Shown: positions 19,441 to 30,209, counted from the stretch's first letter. The stretch: 64,000 bases of DNA from an uncultured Clostridia bacterium (GCA_944388035.1 CALXHF010000005.1:1-64000); one strand, 5' to 3'. The notes: generated from the sequence alone by a model not told the origin. Made by a program: numbers and translations.

Positions 19441-19944
19441 ATGAAAATAAATGTAGTAATGGTAGAACCAGAAATTCCACAAAATACAGGAAATATAGCA
19501 AGAACTTGTGCTGCAATAGGAGCAAAATTACACTTAGTACATCCATTAGGTTTTAGTATATCTGAAAAAGCTGTAAAAAGAGCGGGGCTTGATTATTGGG
19601 ACAAGGTAGAAATAGAAGAACACAATTCTTTTGATGAGTTTTTAGAAAAATATAAACCAGAAGAAAATAATATGTTTTTTTCAACTACAAAGGGAAAACA
19701 CGTATATTCAGAACCAAATTATAGTAAAATGGAAGAAGTATTTTTATTATTTGGAAAAGAAACTAAAGGACTTCCAGAAGATATTTTACAAAAATATATA
19801 GACAAAACAATTAGAATACCAATGAGAAATAATCTAAGGTCACTTAATCTATCAAACTCTGTAGCTATTGTTGTATATGAGGTTTTAAGACAAAAAGAAT
19901 TTGAAAATTTAGAAGAAATAAGTAGTTATTTCGACAAAAAGTAA
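19441..19944 (+). CDS. trmL: tRNA (cytidine/uridine-34-2'-O)-methyltransferase TrmL
   Basis: The 167-aa minimal SPOUT protein methylates the wobble ribose of tRNA-Leu isoacceptors. Family motifs are VEPEIPQNTGNIARTCAA near the N-terminus, LFGKETKGLPEDIL in the middle and IPMRNNLRSLNLSNSVAIV near the C-terminus. It is only the knotted domain, as expected for TrmL. It follows the TrmH-family gene closely. If it modifies tRNA-Leu wobble positions here, it could influence pairing of the CTT-decoding tRNA at the frameshift sites; that link is speculation. Confidence 0.9.
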   Translation: MKINVVMVEPEIPQNTGNIARTCAAIGAKLHLVHPLGFSISEKAVKRAGLDYWDKVEIEEHNSFDEFLEKYKPEENNMFFSTTKGKHVYSEPNYSKMEEVFLLFGKETKGLPEDILQKYIDKTIRIPMRNNLRSLNLSNSVAIVVYEVLRQKEFENLEEISSYFDKK

Positions 19945-19980
19945 GAAAAATGTCGAATTTTGCGATGAAAAGTTAAAAAA

Positions 19981-20014
19981 AAATTAGAGGAAAGCTTGGC
20001 TTTTCTCTAATTTT
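19981..20014 (+). terminator. Intrinsic terminator after trmL
   Basis: The hairpin AAATTAGAG-AAAGC / GCTTT-CTCTAATTT has one G-T pair and a three-base loop, and ends in TTTT. It ends the TrmH-TrmL unit. Confidence 0.8.
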
Positions 20015-20123
20015 ATGAGATAATATATTTGAATTGTTTAATCAAGAAATTTTTGATCAAAAATCTAGGTTCTAAAAAATCCCAAAAAGTATAAGGTAAA
20101 ATAGAAAAAGGAGGAAGAAATAG

Positions 20124-20939
20124 ATGAACATATTTACATATGAAGATTATATAAAGTGTATACACACTTTGCGTCTTAATAGTGTATTTCAATTAGCAGA
20201 AGATGAAGCTGAATACAATTATGAACAAAAGAAAGATAAAAATATTTATAAAGATATAATACATATTATCTTAGAAGACACAGAAGAGATTACAAAATTA
20301 ATAAATAATTATATAGAAATAGAAGAAAAAGTAAACAAAGAAGAATTAGAAAGGTATGAAAGTAAATTTGCAAGTAACAGATATAAATTAAGAAGAGATG
20401 ATATATTATATAAATTTAAGAGTAGAGATATATATTTCCTAATAAAATACCAAGATGAAAAAGATGACAATATTTTATATAATATGTTAAATTATTGTGT
20501 AGATATTATATATGATTGGAATGTAAATGTGAAAATAAAAGAAAATATAAAATATCCAATTGTAGTTCCTATACTTATTTATGATGATAATAAGAAATGT
20601 AAAATAACAAATGATTTTAGTCAAATGCAAGTAGATGATTACATATTTGATGATTATAAGATATATTTTAAATATAATTTAATTGAAATCAATAAGTTAA
20701 CTCTTAATAATTTAATTCAAAAAAAAGATTTATTTTCTAATATAATTGCACTTAAAAAAGTAAAAAGTTATAAAGAATTTGAAGAAATATTAACAAAAAT
20801 AATAAAAATAGCAGATGATAAAAAATTAAAGAAAATAAAAGAATACTTAAAAGAAATAGTAGAAAATTCTTATAAACAATTTTGTCAAGAAGAAGTAAAA
20901 TTCTTTGAAAATAAAATATACGAAAAAATTAAAAAATAA
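20124..20939 (+). CDS. Rpn/YhgA-like PD-(D/E)XK nuclease family protein
   Basis: The 271-aa protein resembles recombination-promoting nucleases annotated as putative transposases. The core RRDDILYKFKSRDIYFLIKYQDEKD fits the pattern in which a nuclease Asp is followed by a beta hairpin and a short acidic motif, although the catalytic Lys context is divergent. A long Lys/Glu-rich helical C-terminus follows. GGAGG precedes the ATG. A degraded relative lies 1.6 kb upstream, so this region has hosted more than one family member. Activity is unproven, and the family call rests on overall pattern rather than a full catalytic motif. Confidence 0.55.
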   Translation: MNIFTYEDYIKCIHTLRLNSVFQLAEDEAEYNYEQKKDKNIYKDIIHIILEDTEEITKLINNYIEIEEKVNKEELERYESKFASNRYKLRRDDILYKFKSRDIYFLIKYQDEKDDNILYNMLNYCVDIIYDWNVNVKIKENIKYPIVVPILIYDDNKKCKITNDFSQMQVDDYIFDDYKIYFKYNLIEINKLTLNNLIQKKDLFSNIIALKKVKSYKEFEEILTKIIKIADDKKLKKIKEYLKEIVENSYKQFCQEEVKFFENKIYEKIKK

Positions 20940-21093
20940 AGTAAATAGAGTTTTTTAGCTAAGAAAGTAATTTGAAAATAACTTATAAGTAAAGTTTATA
21001 TTGCAAGATTTAAAAAAAGTAGAAAAAATGAAAAAAATAAAGCAAATGCGAGTATTTATAATTCAAATTTTACAAATAAAGAAAAATAAGACT

Positions 21094-21122
21094 TTGACAA
21101 AAAACAAAGTAATATGTTAATT
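21094..21122 (+). promoter_or_regulatory. Promoter for the XRE regulator
   Basis: TTGACA at 21094 and TTAATT at 21117 are 17 bases apart. This lies 20 bases before the coding start at 21143. Confidence 0.55.
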
Positions 21123-21142
21123 TTTCCAAAGGAGGGAGAGAA

Positions 21143-21490
21143 ATGGAAAGTGTAGAAGCAAATATTGATTTTAAATTAATAGGACAAAGAATAAAAGACG
21201 CAAGAGCAAAAAAAGGATATTCACAACAAAAACTTGCTGAACAAATAGATGTTGCTGTTGCATATTTAAGCAGAATAGAAAGAGCTGGAACACCAATAAA
21301 TTTAAAAAGACTTGGACAAATATCTTTAATTTTAGATGTACCATTAGAAGAATTAATAACAGGTATTGTAGTGGAAAGCGAGAATTATTTAGATAAGGAG
21401 TTTTCAGACTTACTAAAAGAGTGTTCCAAAGATAAACAAAAATTAATTTATAATATAGCAAGGATAGTTGCTGGGGTGAGTTTTATTTAA
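21143..21490 (+). CDS. XRE/Cro-type transcriptional regulator
   Basis: The 115-aa DNA-binding protein carries an HTH in residues 12-65: IGQRIKDARAKKGYSQQKLA, then VAVAYLSRIERAGTPINLKRL. The C-terminal 45 residues (FSDLLKECSKDKQKLIYNIARIV) probably form a dimerising helix. AAAGGAGGG gives a strong ribosome binding site. It lies 50 bases before smc, but smc probably has its own start signals. Targets are unknown; self-regulation at the promoter just upstream would be typical. Confidence 0.8.
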   Translation: MESVEANIDFKLIGQRIKDARAKKGYSQQKLAEQIDVAVAYLSRIERAGTPINLKRLGQISLILDVPLEELITGIVVESENYLDKEFSDLLKECSKDKQKLIYNIARIVAGVSFI

Positions 21491-21543
21491 GAAAATCTTT
21501 ACAAAAGTCGAAAAATAGTATAAACTACTTTTAGGTGATAAAA

Positions 21544-24500
21544 ATGTATTTAAAAAGACTAGAATTACAAGGATTCAAATCTTTTGCAGATAAAACAGTA
21601 TTAGAATTTATGCCAGGAATAACGGCGGTAATAGGTCCAAATGGTTCTGGAAAAAGTAATATATCAGATAGTATAAGATGGATATTAGGAGAACAAAGTA
21701 TAAAATCATTAAGAGGAAGCAAATCTTTAGATATTATTTTTTCTGGAACACAGAATAGAAAATCACTAGGTTTTGCTGAAGGTTCGTTAGTATTTGATAA
21801 CACTGATGGAAAATTACCTATTGAATATACAGAAGTTACTATTACAAGAAAATTATATAGAAGCGGAGAAACAGGATATTATATAAATAAAGTACCTTGT
21901 AGGCTAAAAGATGTATTAGAATTATTTATGGATACAGGTATAGGAAAAGATGGATATTCTATAATAGGACAAGGAAAAATAGATGAAATTTTAAGTAATA
22001 AATCAGAAGATAGAAGAAATATTTTTGAAGAAGCAGCTGGAATTGTAAAGTATAGAGTTAGAAAACAAGAATCTGAGAAAAAGCTAGAAAGAACAAAATT
22101 AAATTTACTTAGAATTAATGATATTTTATCTGAAATAGAAGCAAATATAGAGCCATTAAAACAAAGTTCAGAAAAAGCTAAAAAGTATTTGAATTTAAGG
22201 GAAGAACTAAAAAATATAGAAATTGGTTTATTTATATATAATATAGAAAAATACAAACAAAGCTTGGAAGAAATAGTAAAAGACGAAGAAATCTATAAAT
22301 TACAATGTAATGAAGAAGAAGGAAGGCTAGAAAGAGTAAAAGCTTTAAAAGAAGAGTTGAAATCACAAATAGATGAGATAACTGTTAAAATAGAAGAAAT
22401 GTCAAATATAGGTTTTGAGAGTCAAAAAGAAATAGAAATGTTAAATTCTGATATTAGTGTTGCAAAAACAAGAATAGAAAATAATAATGAAAATAGCAAA
22501 AGATATGAAAAAGAAATTGAAGAGTCAAAAGAAAAATTAAAAGATTTACAAGAAGAATTAGAGCAAAAGAAAGAAAAGAAAGATAACTTAAAAGAAAATA
22601 AAGAAAAATTCCAAAAAGAATTAGAAGAAAAAGAAGAAGAATTAAGAAAAATAACAGAAAAACTATCTAGTAAAGAATTAGAAATAGAAGGATATAAAAC
22701 AAAAGTATCAGAAAATATAGATGAAAAATATGAATTACAAGGAAATATACATACAGAAGATATTAATTTTGAAAACTATGAAAAAAGAGAAAGACAAATT
22801 CAAAATGAAATAACAACAAATATATCTGAATTAGATAGTACAAGGCTTCAGAAAGAAGATATTTCAAAAGAATTTTATGAAATAGATAGTAAGCGTAATA
22901 AAATAGTAAAAAGTCTAGAAGAAATAAATTCTAAAAAAGAAGAAGCAGACAAAAAAATAAAATTATATGAAAGCAATATAAATGCATATCAAAGTGAAAA
23001 AAGAATTAAAGAATCACGATTAAAGTTCTTAATAGAAACAGAAAAAGAAAAAGAGGGATATATAAAAAGTGTAAAATCTCTTTTAAAAGATTGTGAAAAC
23101 ATCAAAGAATTAGGAAAAGGTATGAACGGAGTTCTAGCAAATATAATAGAAGTTCCAGAAAAATACCAAACAGCAATAGAGATGTGTTTAGGAGCAAGCC
23201 TTCAAAACATTGTAACAGAAACAGAAGAAGATGCTAAAAGATTAGTAGAACATTTAAGAAAAAATAATTTAGGAAGAGCATCATTTTTACCAATAACATC
23301 TGTAAAAGGTAAAAAAATTGATAAAATAAAAGGAAATGAAAAAGGTGTAATTGGAATAGCATCAGATTTAATAAAATACAGTAAAAAATATGAACAAATA
23401 ATAATTAATCTACTTGGAAGAACAGTAATTGTAGATAATATGGATACTGCGATAAAAGTTTCGAAACAAAACAATTATACATTTAGAATAATAACCCTAG
23501 AAGGTGATATAATAAACCCTTCAGGAGCAATTACTGGAGGTTCTGTTACTAAGAAAACTGTAAATATTTTAGGAAGAGGAAAAGAAATAGAGAAACTTCA
23601 AAAAGAAATAAAAACTTTAGAAGAAAAAATAAAAAAACAAGAAGAAGAAAAGAAAGAATTTGAAAATTCGATAGAAGATATCTTAGAAGGAGCAAGTAGT
23701 CTAGAAAAAGAATTACAAGAAATAGATATAACATATGCAACAGAAAAACAGAAGCTAGTTTCAATTGAAGAAAATATTACAAAGATAGAACAAAGAGTAA
23801 ATAAATTAAAAGAAGAAAAAGAGAATTTAAAGGGAGAAAAAGAAAATTCAATAAAAAGCAAAGAAAAAATAAAAGAAGAAATACAAAAACTAACAGAAGA
23901 AACAGAGAAATTAACAAATATAATTCAAGAATTTTCTGAATTAAATAAAGATGATCAAAAATATATAGATGATTTAAATTTTGATATTACAAACTTAAAA
24001 ATATCAGTAACATCATTTGATGAAAGTGAAAGCTCAATAAAAGAAATTGAGGAGAGAATAAAAAAAGAAGTAGAAAATACTAATAAAAGTATTGAAAATA
24101 AAATAAAACAAATAGAAGAAATCAAGCAGGATAATATAACTTTAAAAGAATCAATAAAAGAAATTGAAGAAAAAATTAATCAAATAAAAGAAGACGTAAA
24201 AACAAGTGGAAGCAAAATAGAAGAATTAAAACAAGATAGAATAAATAAAAATGAATTATTAAATACAAAAGAACAAGAAATAAATGATAAATTTAAAGTT
24301 ATAGAAGATTTAAAATCTCAAATAGTAAAAATAGATGTTAAGAAAACAAAAATAGAAGATGATATAAATGATATTATAAACAAAATGTGGGAAGAATATG
24401 AGTTAACACCTAATAATGTTGTAGATTATAAAAAACCAGATAATGTTTCAGTAACGCAGAAAAGAGTTAATTCTTTAAGAAAAGAGTTAAAAGAACTTCG

Positions 24501-25093
24501 GAAGTGTAAATATAGATGCAATAGAAGAATATAAAAACATAAAAGAAAGATATGATTTTATGAGTGAACAAAGACTTGATTTAGAAGATACAATAGCTAA
24601 ATTAAGAAAAGTAATTGCAGATATGACACAGAATATGAAAGAACAATTTAAAGAACAGTTCACATTAATAAATAAAAATTTCCAAGAAGTATTTAGAGAA
24701 TTGTTTGGTGGAGGAAATGCATCATTAAAATTAGAAGACGAAAACAATATTTTAGAGTGTGGAATTGATATAAATGTACAACCACCAGGAAAAAAATTAC
24801 AAAATATGATGTTATTATCAGGAGGAGAAAGAGCATTTACAGCAATAGCATTATTGTTTGCAATACTAAAAATAAACCCATCACCATTTTGTGTATTAGA
24901 TGAAATAGAAGCAGCATTAGATGATGTAAATGTATATAGATTTGCAGATTATTTAAAGAAATTTTCTAAAGAAACGCAATTTTTAGTAATAACACATAGA
25001 AAAGGAACAATGGAGGCAGCAGACACAGTTTATGGTGTAACAATGGAAGAAAACGGAATATCAAAATTATTATCAATGAAATTGAGACAATAG
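21544..25093 (+). CDS. smc: Chromosome segregation ATPase SMC, +1 frameshift at 24499
   Basis: SMC dimers with ScpAB organise and segregate the chromosome. The N-terminal ATPase half has Walker A (GPNGSGKSN). Long coiled coils flank a hinge (MNGVLANIIEVPEKYQTAIE through SGAITGGSV). The zero frame runs to 24534 and would end in KELRKCKYRC. Skipping C24499 gives KEL-GSVNIDAIEEYKNIKERYDF, the conserved SMC segment. It then runs through the ABC signature LLSGGERAFTAIALL and Walker B (CVLDEIEAALDD). The restored length is 1182 aa, standard for SMC. Without the shift the protein cannot bind ATP at the C-terminal half. ATG 21544 follows AGGTG. Confidence 0.94.
24496..24502 (+). other. +1 frameshift site CTT CGG A (smc)
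   Basis: The zero frame is GAA CTT CGG AAG; the +1 frame is GAA CTT (C) GGA AGT. The shift restores ELGSVNIDAIEEY. Zero-frame TAA follows within about 12 codons. Confidence 0.88.
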
Positions 25094-25210
25094 GGGACAC
25101 ACTCTTTTTGTCTCAATTTTTGAAACAAATGGGGACGGGGCATTTTTTTCTCATTTTAGTAATATTTGTAAAAGTGAGACAAAAAAGCCCCGTCCCCAAA
25201 ATTCTCATTT
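25081..25210. repeat. Dispersed GGGGACGGGG palindrome, copy B, with adjacent hairpin
   Basis: A first hairpin, ATTGAGACAA / TTGTCTCAAT (25081-25117), overlaps the smc stop. The palindrome arms GGGGACGGGG (25131) and CCCCGTCCCC (25188) follow. The right end runs into the stop of the convergent ytaF-like gene, so it probably terminates both genes. Confidence 0.8.
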
Positions 25211-25868
25211 TAAAATTCCTAATATTATTAATAAAATGCCAGATGTAATTGACCATATATTCTGAGGTAAGTTACAAATTTTGTTTATCTTTTTTCCTAA
25301 TAATGAGCCTATACTTAAAAACAATATTTGAAAAACACTAATTAAAATTGGAAAAACTAAATTACTAATTCCAATAATACTGCTTCCTATTCCAATACAA
25401 ATAGAGTCAAGTGATAGTGCTAAGCCAAGAAATAATGATTCTTTACTATCTATTTTATTTGATTTATCTAAATCGGAATTTATTGGGTCTTTTATAATTT
25501 TTATTGTAATTCCAAGAAATTTTATAAAAAAAGAATATGTTTTTTTCTGAACTTTTTTATTAATTGTTAAAGTTTTTTTACTGTTTATGTTATTATTTGA
25601 GTTATCTTTCTTTAAAGCCTGAAAACAAATAAATATACCAATTAATATAAAAACAAAATTTCCTAAATATTCGGTTATAAAGTTTGGAAGAATAAATTCT
25701 ATTATATTACTTAAATAAACAGATATTAGGGTTGTAAAGAAAGAAATAATAAATATAACTATTTTTCCTAAACTAGATATTTTTGTATTTTTAATTCCAT
25801 ATGTAACTCCAATTCCGAAGTGAGTCAATACTTCCTGTGATTGCTAAAATTATAGTTGATAAAAACAT
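25205..25868 (-). CDS. YtaF/MntP-like sporulation membrane protein, +1 frameshift at 25817
   Basis: The minus-strand gene starts at ATG 25868 behind AGGGGGGA and reads MFLSTIILAITGSIDSL. The zero frame then meets CGG and stops eight codons later. Skipping that C continues as GIGVTYGIKNTKISSL, the typical YtaF N-terminus, and stays open to 25205, giving 220 aa. About six membrane segments are visible, with a repeated motif (GLALSLDSICIGIGSSIIG) resembling SIDSLGIGVTYG in the first half, as in the two-repeat MntP fold. YtaF is linked to sporulation in Firmicutes; the transported substrate is unknown. The shift falls inside the first repeat motif. Confidence 0.85.
25814..25820 (-). other. +1 frameshift site CTT CGG A (ytaF-like, minus strand)
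   Basis: The minus-strand zero frame is TCA CTT CGG AAT; the +1 frame is TCA CTT (C) GGA ATT. The shift restores SIDSLGIGVTYG. It is the only site on the minus strand, showing the signal is independent of chromosome strand. Confidence 0.83.
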
Positions 25869-26058
25869 AATAAAATCCCCCCTATTACATATTATGACAA
25901 ATTTTTTAATATGTTAGGTAAAAAAGTAATATGTTTTTGTAATAAAAACAGTATGTCCCACATAGATATTAAAAGAAACAAATGAAAAGTTGAGGATGTG
26001 TCCCTAAATGGACATTTTGTCCAAAAGGAAACGTTCCCAATTGGACAAGGAGGAAAAT

Positions 26059-28671
26059 ATGTGGGAAACTTTTAGAAAAGAAGAGGTTTTAAAAAAACTT
26101 AAGACAAATTTAAGGACAGGTTTAAGTGAAGAGGAGGTTGATTTTAGGCGAAGTAAGTATGGTAAAAACAAATTAGAAGAAAAGAAAAAAGAAACGTTAA
26201 TGATTAAATTCTTTAAACAATTTAATGATTTTATGATTATTATTTTAATATTAGCGTCTATCGTATCTGCGGGTATTTCTTATTTACAAGGAGAAAATGA
26301 TTATATTGATTCTATAATTATAATTGCAATTGTAATATTAAATGCAATTATGGGAGTTGTACAAGAAGCAAAAGCAGAAAAGTCAATAGAGGCTTTAAAA
26401 CAGATGACACCACCTAAAGCTAAAGTTATAAGAGATAACGGGAAGAGTAAAGAAATAAATGCAGAAGAATTAGTGCCAGGAGATATAATTGTTTTAGAAG
26501 CTGGAAATTATGTGCCAGCAGATAGTAGGTTGTTAGAAAGCCATAATTTAAAAATAGAAGAGTCTAGCTTAACAGGAGAAACAGAAGGTGTACTCAAAGA
26601 TGCAGATATGATTGCTAAAAAAGGTATAGCATTAGGTGATATGAAAAATTTAGCTTTTATGACAAGTATAGTTGTAAATGGTAGTGGAAAAGCCGTTGTT
26701 ACTGAAACTGGGATGAATACTAAAGTAGGGAAAATTGCAAATATGATAATAGAAGATAAAGAGCCTGAAACACCAATACAAAAAAAGTTAGCACAGGTTG
26801 GAAAAATTTTAGGTTTAGTTTGTTTAGCAATTTGTGTATTAATATTTGTAATAGGTATGATAAAGAAGATGGATCCTATAGAAATGTTTATGACATCTGT
26901 AGGACTAGCAGTTGCAGCTATTCCAGAGGGCTTACCTGCAATTGTTACAATTGTATTATCAATTGGTGTTACTAAAATGGCAAAAAACAATAGTATAGTA
27001 AGGAAACTTCCTGCAGTTGAAACATTAGGAAGTAGCAAAGTGATTTGTTCGGATAAAACTGGAACTCTAACTAAAAACCAAATGACAGTTGTGGAAACTA
27101 AAACGATAACAAATAATAATACAGAGTTTTTATTAGAACTTGGTAGTATGTGTACAGATTGTGATATTATATATGACAGAAATAAATTAATTGTAAAAGG
27201 AGAGGCAACAGAAAGTGCAATTGTTGAAGGAGCATTAAAATACAACAAAAATAAAAATGAATTATACAAAATTATGCCAAGAATAAATGAGATTCCTTTT
27301 GATTCAAATAGGAAGATGATGACAACTATTCATAAAATAGATAACGGATATAGAATAATAACAAAAGGAGCTCCAGATGTACTTCTAAATAGATGCAATT
27401 TATCTAATGAAAAGAAAAATAAAATGTTATTAGAAAATGATAATATGGCAAAAAGAGCTTTAAGAGTAATTGCTATTGCATATAAAGATGTAAATACATT
27501 ACCACTAAAATTGGAAACCAATTTTATAGAAAATAGTTTAAATTTTGTAGGTTTAATTGGTATGATAGATCCCCCAAGAGAAGGTGTAAAAGAAGCTGTT
27601 GAAACGTGTAAAAAAGCTGGCATTAAAACTGTAATGATAACAGGAGACCATATAATTACGGCAAAGGCGATAGCTAAAGAATTAAATATTTTAAGTAAAT
27701 ATGATAAAGCTATAACAGGGCAAGAATTAGATAAGATGCCACAAGAAAAATTGGAAAAAGAAATAAAAGATTATTCTGTTTTTGCAAGAGTAACGCCTGA
27801 GCATAAAGTAAGAATTGTTAAAGCTTGGCAGAAAACAGGAGCAGTTGTTGCTATGACTGGTGATGGAGTAAATGATAGTCCAGCATTAAAAAGAGCAGAT
27901 ATTGGCATAGCAATGGGAAAGAATGGTACAGATGTTGCTAAAAATGCTTCTGATATGATTCTTACAGATGATAATTTTGTTACAATTGTGAAAGCTGTAA
28001 AACAAGGAAGAAATATTTATGATAATATAAAAAAAGCAATTCACTTTTTAATTGCAACAAATATAGGAGAAATCGTAACTATATTTATGGGGCTGATTTT
28101 AGGTTTTAAATCTCCACTTCTTGCAATACAACTATTATGGATAAATTTGGTTACAGATTCTTTTCCAGCAATTGCAATTGGTTTAGAGCCACCAGAAAAA
28201 GAAATTATGTCTAGAAAACCAATAGACAGTAGAAAAGGAATTTTTACAGATGGGTTATGGAATAAAATTATTATTGAAGGTATAATGCTTGGTATGCTTA
28301 CGTTAGTGGCTTTTAGTATAGGTAACAAATATTATAGTTTAGAAGTAGGAAGAACAATGGCTTTTGTAGCCTTAGGAGCCTTAGAACTTGTGCATAGTTT
28401 TAATATTAAAAGCGATGAATCTATTTTTAAAGTTGGAATTTTTGAAAACAAATTTTTAATAGGAAGTTTCATTTTAGGAATTTTTGTACAAACTATTGTG
28501 GTACTAGTACCAACTTTTGCGAATATATTTAATTTAGTTGCTTTAAATAATACACAATGGCTTATTGTAGCTGTTATTTCATTACTTCCAATTCCTATTA
28601 TGGAACTACAAAAAAAGATAAATGAAGTGAAATTTGGAAAAGTAATTTACAGAGAAAAACAAAATATTTGA
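26059..28671 (+). CDS. Cation-transporting P-type ATPase, calcium (P2A-like) type
   Basis: The 870-aa pump uses ATP to move a cation, probably Ca2+, across the cytoplasmic membrane. The actuator TGE lies in SSLTGETEGV. The phosphorylation motif is CSDKTGTLTKNQM, the nucleotide domain has TKGAPDVLL, and the hinge is MTGDGVNDSPALKRADIG. Transmembrane helix 4 has VAAIPEGLPA, typical of SERCA-like pumps. The C-terminal cation ATPase domain includes WINLVTDSFPAIAIGLEP. I start at ATG 26059 behind AAGGAGGA; the open frame from 26008 is a repeat-like leader. Calcium is favoured by motif similarity; manganese is possible. Confidence 0.88.
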   Translation: MWETFRKEEVLKKLKTNLRTGLSEEEVDFRRSKYGKNKLEEKKKETLMIKFFKQFNDFMIIILILASIVSAGISYLQGENDYIDSIIIIAIVILNAIMGVVQEAKAEKSIEALKQMTPPKAKVIRDNGKSKEINAEELVPGDIIVLEAGNYVPADSRLLESHNLKIEESSLTGETEGVLKDADMIAKKGIALGDMKNLAFMTSIVVNGSGKAVVTETGMNTKVGKIANMIIEDKEPETPIQKKLAQVGKILGLVCLAICVLIFVIGMIKKMDPIEMFMTSVGLAVAAIPEGLPAIVTIVLSIGVTKMAKNNSIVRKLPAVETLGSSKVICSDKTGTLTKNQMTVVETKTITNNNTEFLLELGSMCTDCDIIYDRNKLIVKGEATESAIVEGALKYNKNKNELYKIMPRINEIPFDSNRKMMTTIHKIDNGYRIITKGAPDVLLNRCNLSNEKKNKMLLENDNMAKRALRVIAIAYKDVNTLPLKLETNFIENSLNFVGLIGMIDPPREGVKEAVETCKKAGIKTVMITGDHIITAKAIAKELNILSKYDKAITGQELDKMPQEKLEKEIKDYSVFARVTPEHKVRIVKAWQKTGAVVAMTGDGVNDSPALKRADIGIAMGKNGTDVAKNASDMILTDDNFVTIVKAVKQGRNIYDNIKKAIHFLIATNIGEIVTIFMGLILGFKSPLLAIQLLWINLVTDSFPAIAIGLEPPEKEIMSRKPIDSRKGIFTDGLWNKIIIEGIMLGMLTLVAFSIGNKYYSLEVGRTMAFVALGALELVHSFNIKSDESIFKVGIFENKFLIGSFILGIFVQTIVVLVPTFANIFNLVALNNTQWLIVAVISLLPIPIMELQKKINEVKFGKVIYREKQNI

Positions 28672-28722
28672 TAATAAAAATAAAAAGAAGTTTTATAAAA
28701 TAAAAAATAAAACTTCCTTTTA

Positions 28723-28911
28723 TTATTTTTTAATAAATTTTATTATTTCATCATCTGGTATATTTAAAGTTTTTACAATTCTTTTGAAGGTAGAAACTCT
28801 TGTTTTTTCTTCGTCTTGTTCTAAACGTTGTAAATGTCTTGTACTAATGCCTATTTCTTCAGCAAGTTCTTCTTGTGATAATTTGTTTTTCTTACGGTAT
28901 TTTTTAAGCAT
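28723..28911 (-). CDS. Small XRE-type HTH protein
   Basis: The 62-aa protein is almost entirely a Cro/CI helix-turn-helix: KKYRKKNKLSQEELAEEIGI, then STRHLQRLEQDEEKTRVSTF. The C-terminus is a short helix, IPDDEIIKFIKK. AGG in the GGAGGTAAAAA leader serves as ribosome binding site. It converges with the P-type ATPase. It is a compact regulator of unknown target. Confidence 0.75.
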   Translation of the reverse strand: MLKKYRKKNKLSQEELAEEIGISTRHLQRLEQDEEKTRVSTFKRIVKTLNIPDDEIIKFIKK

Positions 28912-29031
28912 TTTTTACCTCCAATCTAAGATTAAAAATATTATATGATAGTTTTAGTTAAATTAGAACGACATTTTAGTCGTAAGAAATGCTTTAATGG
29001 AAAATTTTACATAAAAAATCAAAAAAATTGC

Positions 29032-29060
29032 TTGCGCATAATAAAAAAATGTGATAAAAT
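29032..29060 (+). promoter_or_regulatory. Promoter for rpsF-ssb-rpsR
   Basis: TTGCGC at 29032 and TAAAAT at 29055 are separated by 17 bases. The 80-base leader contains CTCTACTTACAGAG. Autoregulation by S6-S18 leader binding is known in other bacteria but I did not confirm a motif here. Confidence 0.6.
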
Positions 29061-29139
29061 ATTTATGCTTTTGAAATTTTCTCAAAAGTCTCTACTTACA
29101 GAGAATGTAGGTTATATATCCAAAGGGAGGTGAAAAACG

Positions 29140-29424
29140 ATGAATAAATACGAAAGTATAATCATTGTTAACCCAAATGTAGATGAAGAAGGTTTAAAAT
29201 CTTTAGAAGAAAAATTTACAGGGTTAATTAATGGAAATGGTAAGCTTGAATCTGTAGAAAATATGGGTAAGAAAAAATTAGCTTATGAAATTAAAAAGTT
29301 TGGTGAAGGAACATATTTAGTATTTAATTTTGAAGCAAAACCAGAACTTATTGCAGAGCTAGAAAGAAACTACAGAATTACAGACGAAGTTTTAAAATTT
29401 ATGACAGTTAACAAAAATGATTAA
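29140..29424 (+). CDS. rpsF: 30S ribosomal protein S6
   Basis: The 94-aa protein matches S6, which pairs with S18 on the 30S platform. It starts MNKYESIIIVNPNVDEEGL and includes the typical MGKKKLAYEIKKFGEGTYLVFNFEA. The C-terminus ITDEVLKFMTVNKND is standard. AAAGGGAGGTG is a strong ribosome binding site. It heads the conserved rpsF-ssb-rpsR operon. Confidence 0.96.
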   Translation: MNKYESIIIVNPNVDEEGLKSLEEKFTGLINGNGKLESVENMGKKKLAYEIKKFGEGTYLVFNFEAKPELIAELERNYRITDEVLKFMTVNKND

Positions 29425-29483
29425 AATTTATTATTTAAAAAATAATAAAAGTCCTAAAATTTAAAGTAAGAAAGGTGAGAAAA

Positions 29484-29912
29484 ATGAACAAAGTTATATT
29501 AATGGGAAGATTAACAAGAGATCCAGAAGTTAGATATACTCAAACAAACAATACTTTAGTTGCTTCTTTCAGCTTAGCTGTAAATAGAAGATTTGTTAGA
29601 CAAGGAGAAGAAAGACAAGCAGATTTTATAAATATTGTTGCGTGGAGTAAATTAGGAGAATTTTGTAGCAAATACTTTAAAAAGGGACAACAGGTAGGAA
29701 TAATCGGGAGAATTCAAACAAGAACTTGGGATGATGACCAAGGTGTTAAACATTATGTTACAGAAGTAGTTGCTGAAGAAGCTTATTTTGCAGACAGTAA
29801 AAGAGAACAAGATGCAAATAATTCTACTTTTGAAAATACATTTGGAACAACAGAACCAGGTAGTATGGGTTCAGACTTTGAAATGTCTTCAAGCGATGAC
29901 TTACCATTTTAA
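29484..29912 (+). CDS. ssb: Single-stranded DNA-binding protein
   Basis: The 142-aa OB-fold protein coats single-stranded DNA during replication and repair. It begins MNKVILMGRLTRDPEVRYTQ and has the SSB core AWSKLGEFCSKYFKKGQQVGI. It ends in an acidic tail, SSSDDLPF, the universal partner-binding tip. I chose the ATG at 29484 with AAAGGTG upstream rather than the GTG three codons earlier. A second SSB-like protein with two OB domains is encoded at 57924. Confidence 0.96.
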   Translation: MNKVILMGRLTRDPEVRYTQTNNTLVASFSLAVNRRFVRQGEERQADFINIVAWSKLGEFCSKYFKKGQQVGIIGRIQTRTWDDDQGVKHYVTEVVAEEAYFADSKREQDANNSTFENTFGTTEPGSMGSDFEMSSSDDLPF

Positions 29913-29930
29913 AAATAGGAGGGAATAATA

Positions 29931-30209
29931 ATGTCAGATAAAAAACAAAATAAGAAAAATAACAGAAATTATGATGATGACTACAACCCAAGATTTAGAA
30001 AACAAAGAAAAAAGGTATGTCTATTATGTAGTGATAAAAACTTTGTATTAGATTATAAAAACCCTGAACAATTAAAGAAATTTATAAATGATAAGGGAAA
30101 AATATTACCTAGAAGAACAACAGGTGCTTGTAGTAAACATCAAAGAGATATTACAACAGCAGTAAAAAGAGCAAGACATATTGCCTTATTACCATATACA
30201 CAAAATTAG
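29931..30209 (+). CDS. rpsR: 30S ribosomal protein S18
   Basis: The 92-aa protein carries the S18 core: [22 protein letters not shown], then [33 protein letters not shown]. Three Cys are present, of which CLLC and ACSKH suggest the zinc-binding form found in some Firmicutes. The Lys/Asn-rich N-terminal tail is longer than in E. coli. GGAGGG precedes the ATG, 18 bases after ssb. Confidence 0.96.
   Translation: MSDKKQNKKNNRNYDDDYNPRFRKQRKKVCLLCSDKNFVLDYKNPEQLKKFINDKGKILPRRTTGACSKHQRDITTAVKRARHIALLPYTQN

Noticed and set aside
28945..29133. A 62-aa plus-strand open frame before rpsF
   Set aside because: It overlaps the rpsF promoter, lacks a ribosome binding site and has no protein-like conservation visible.
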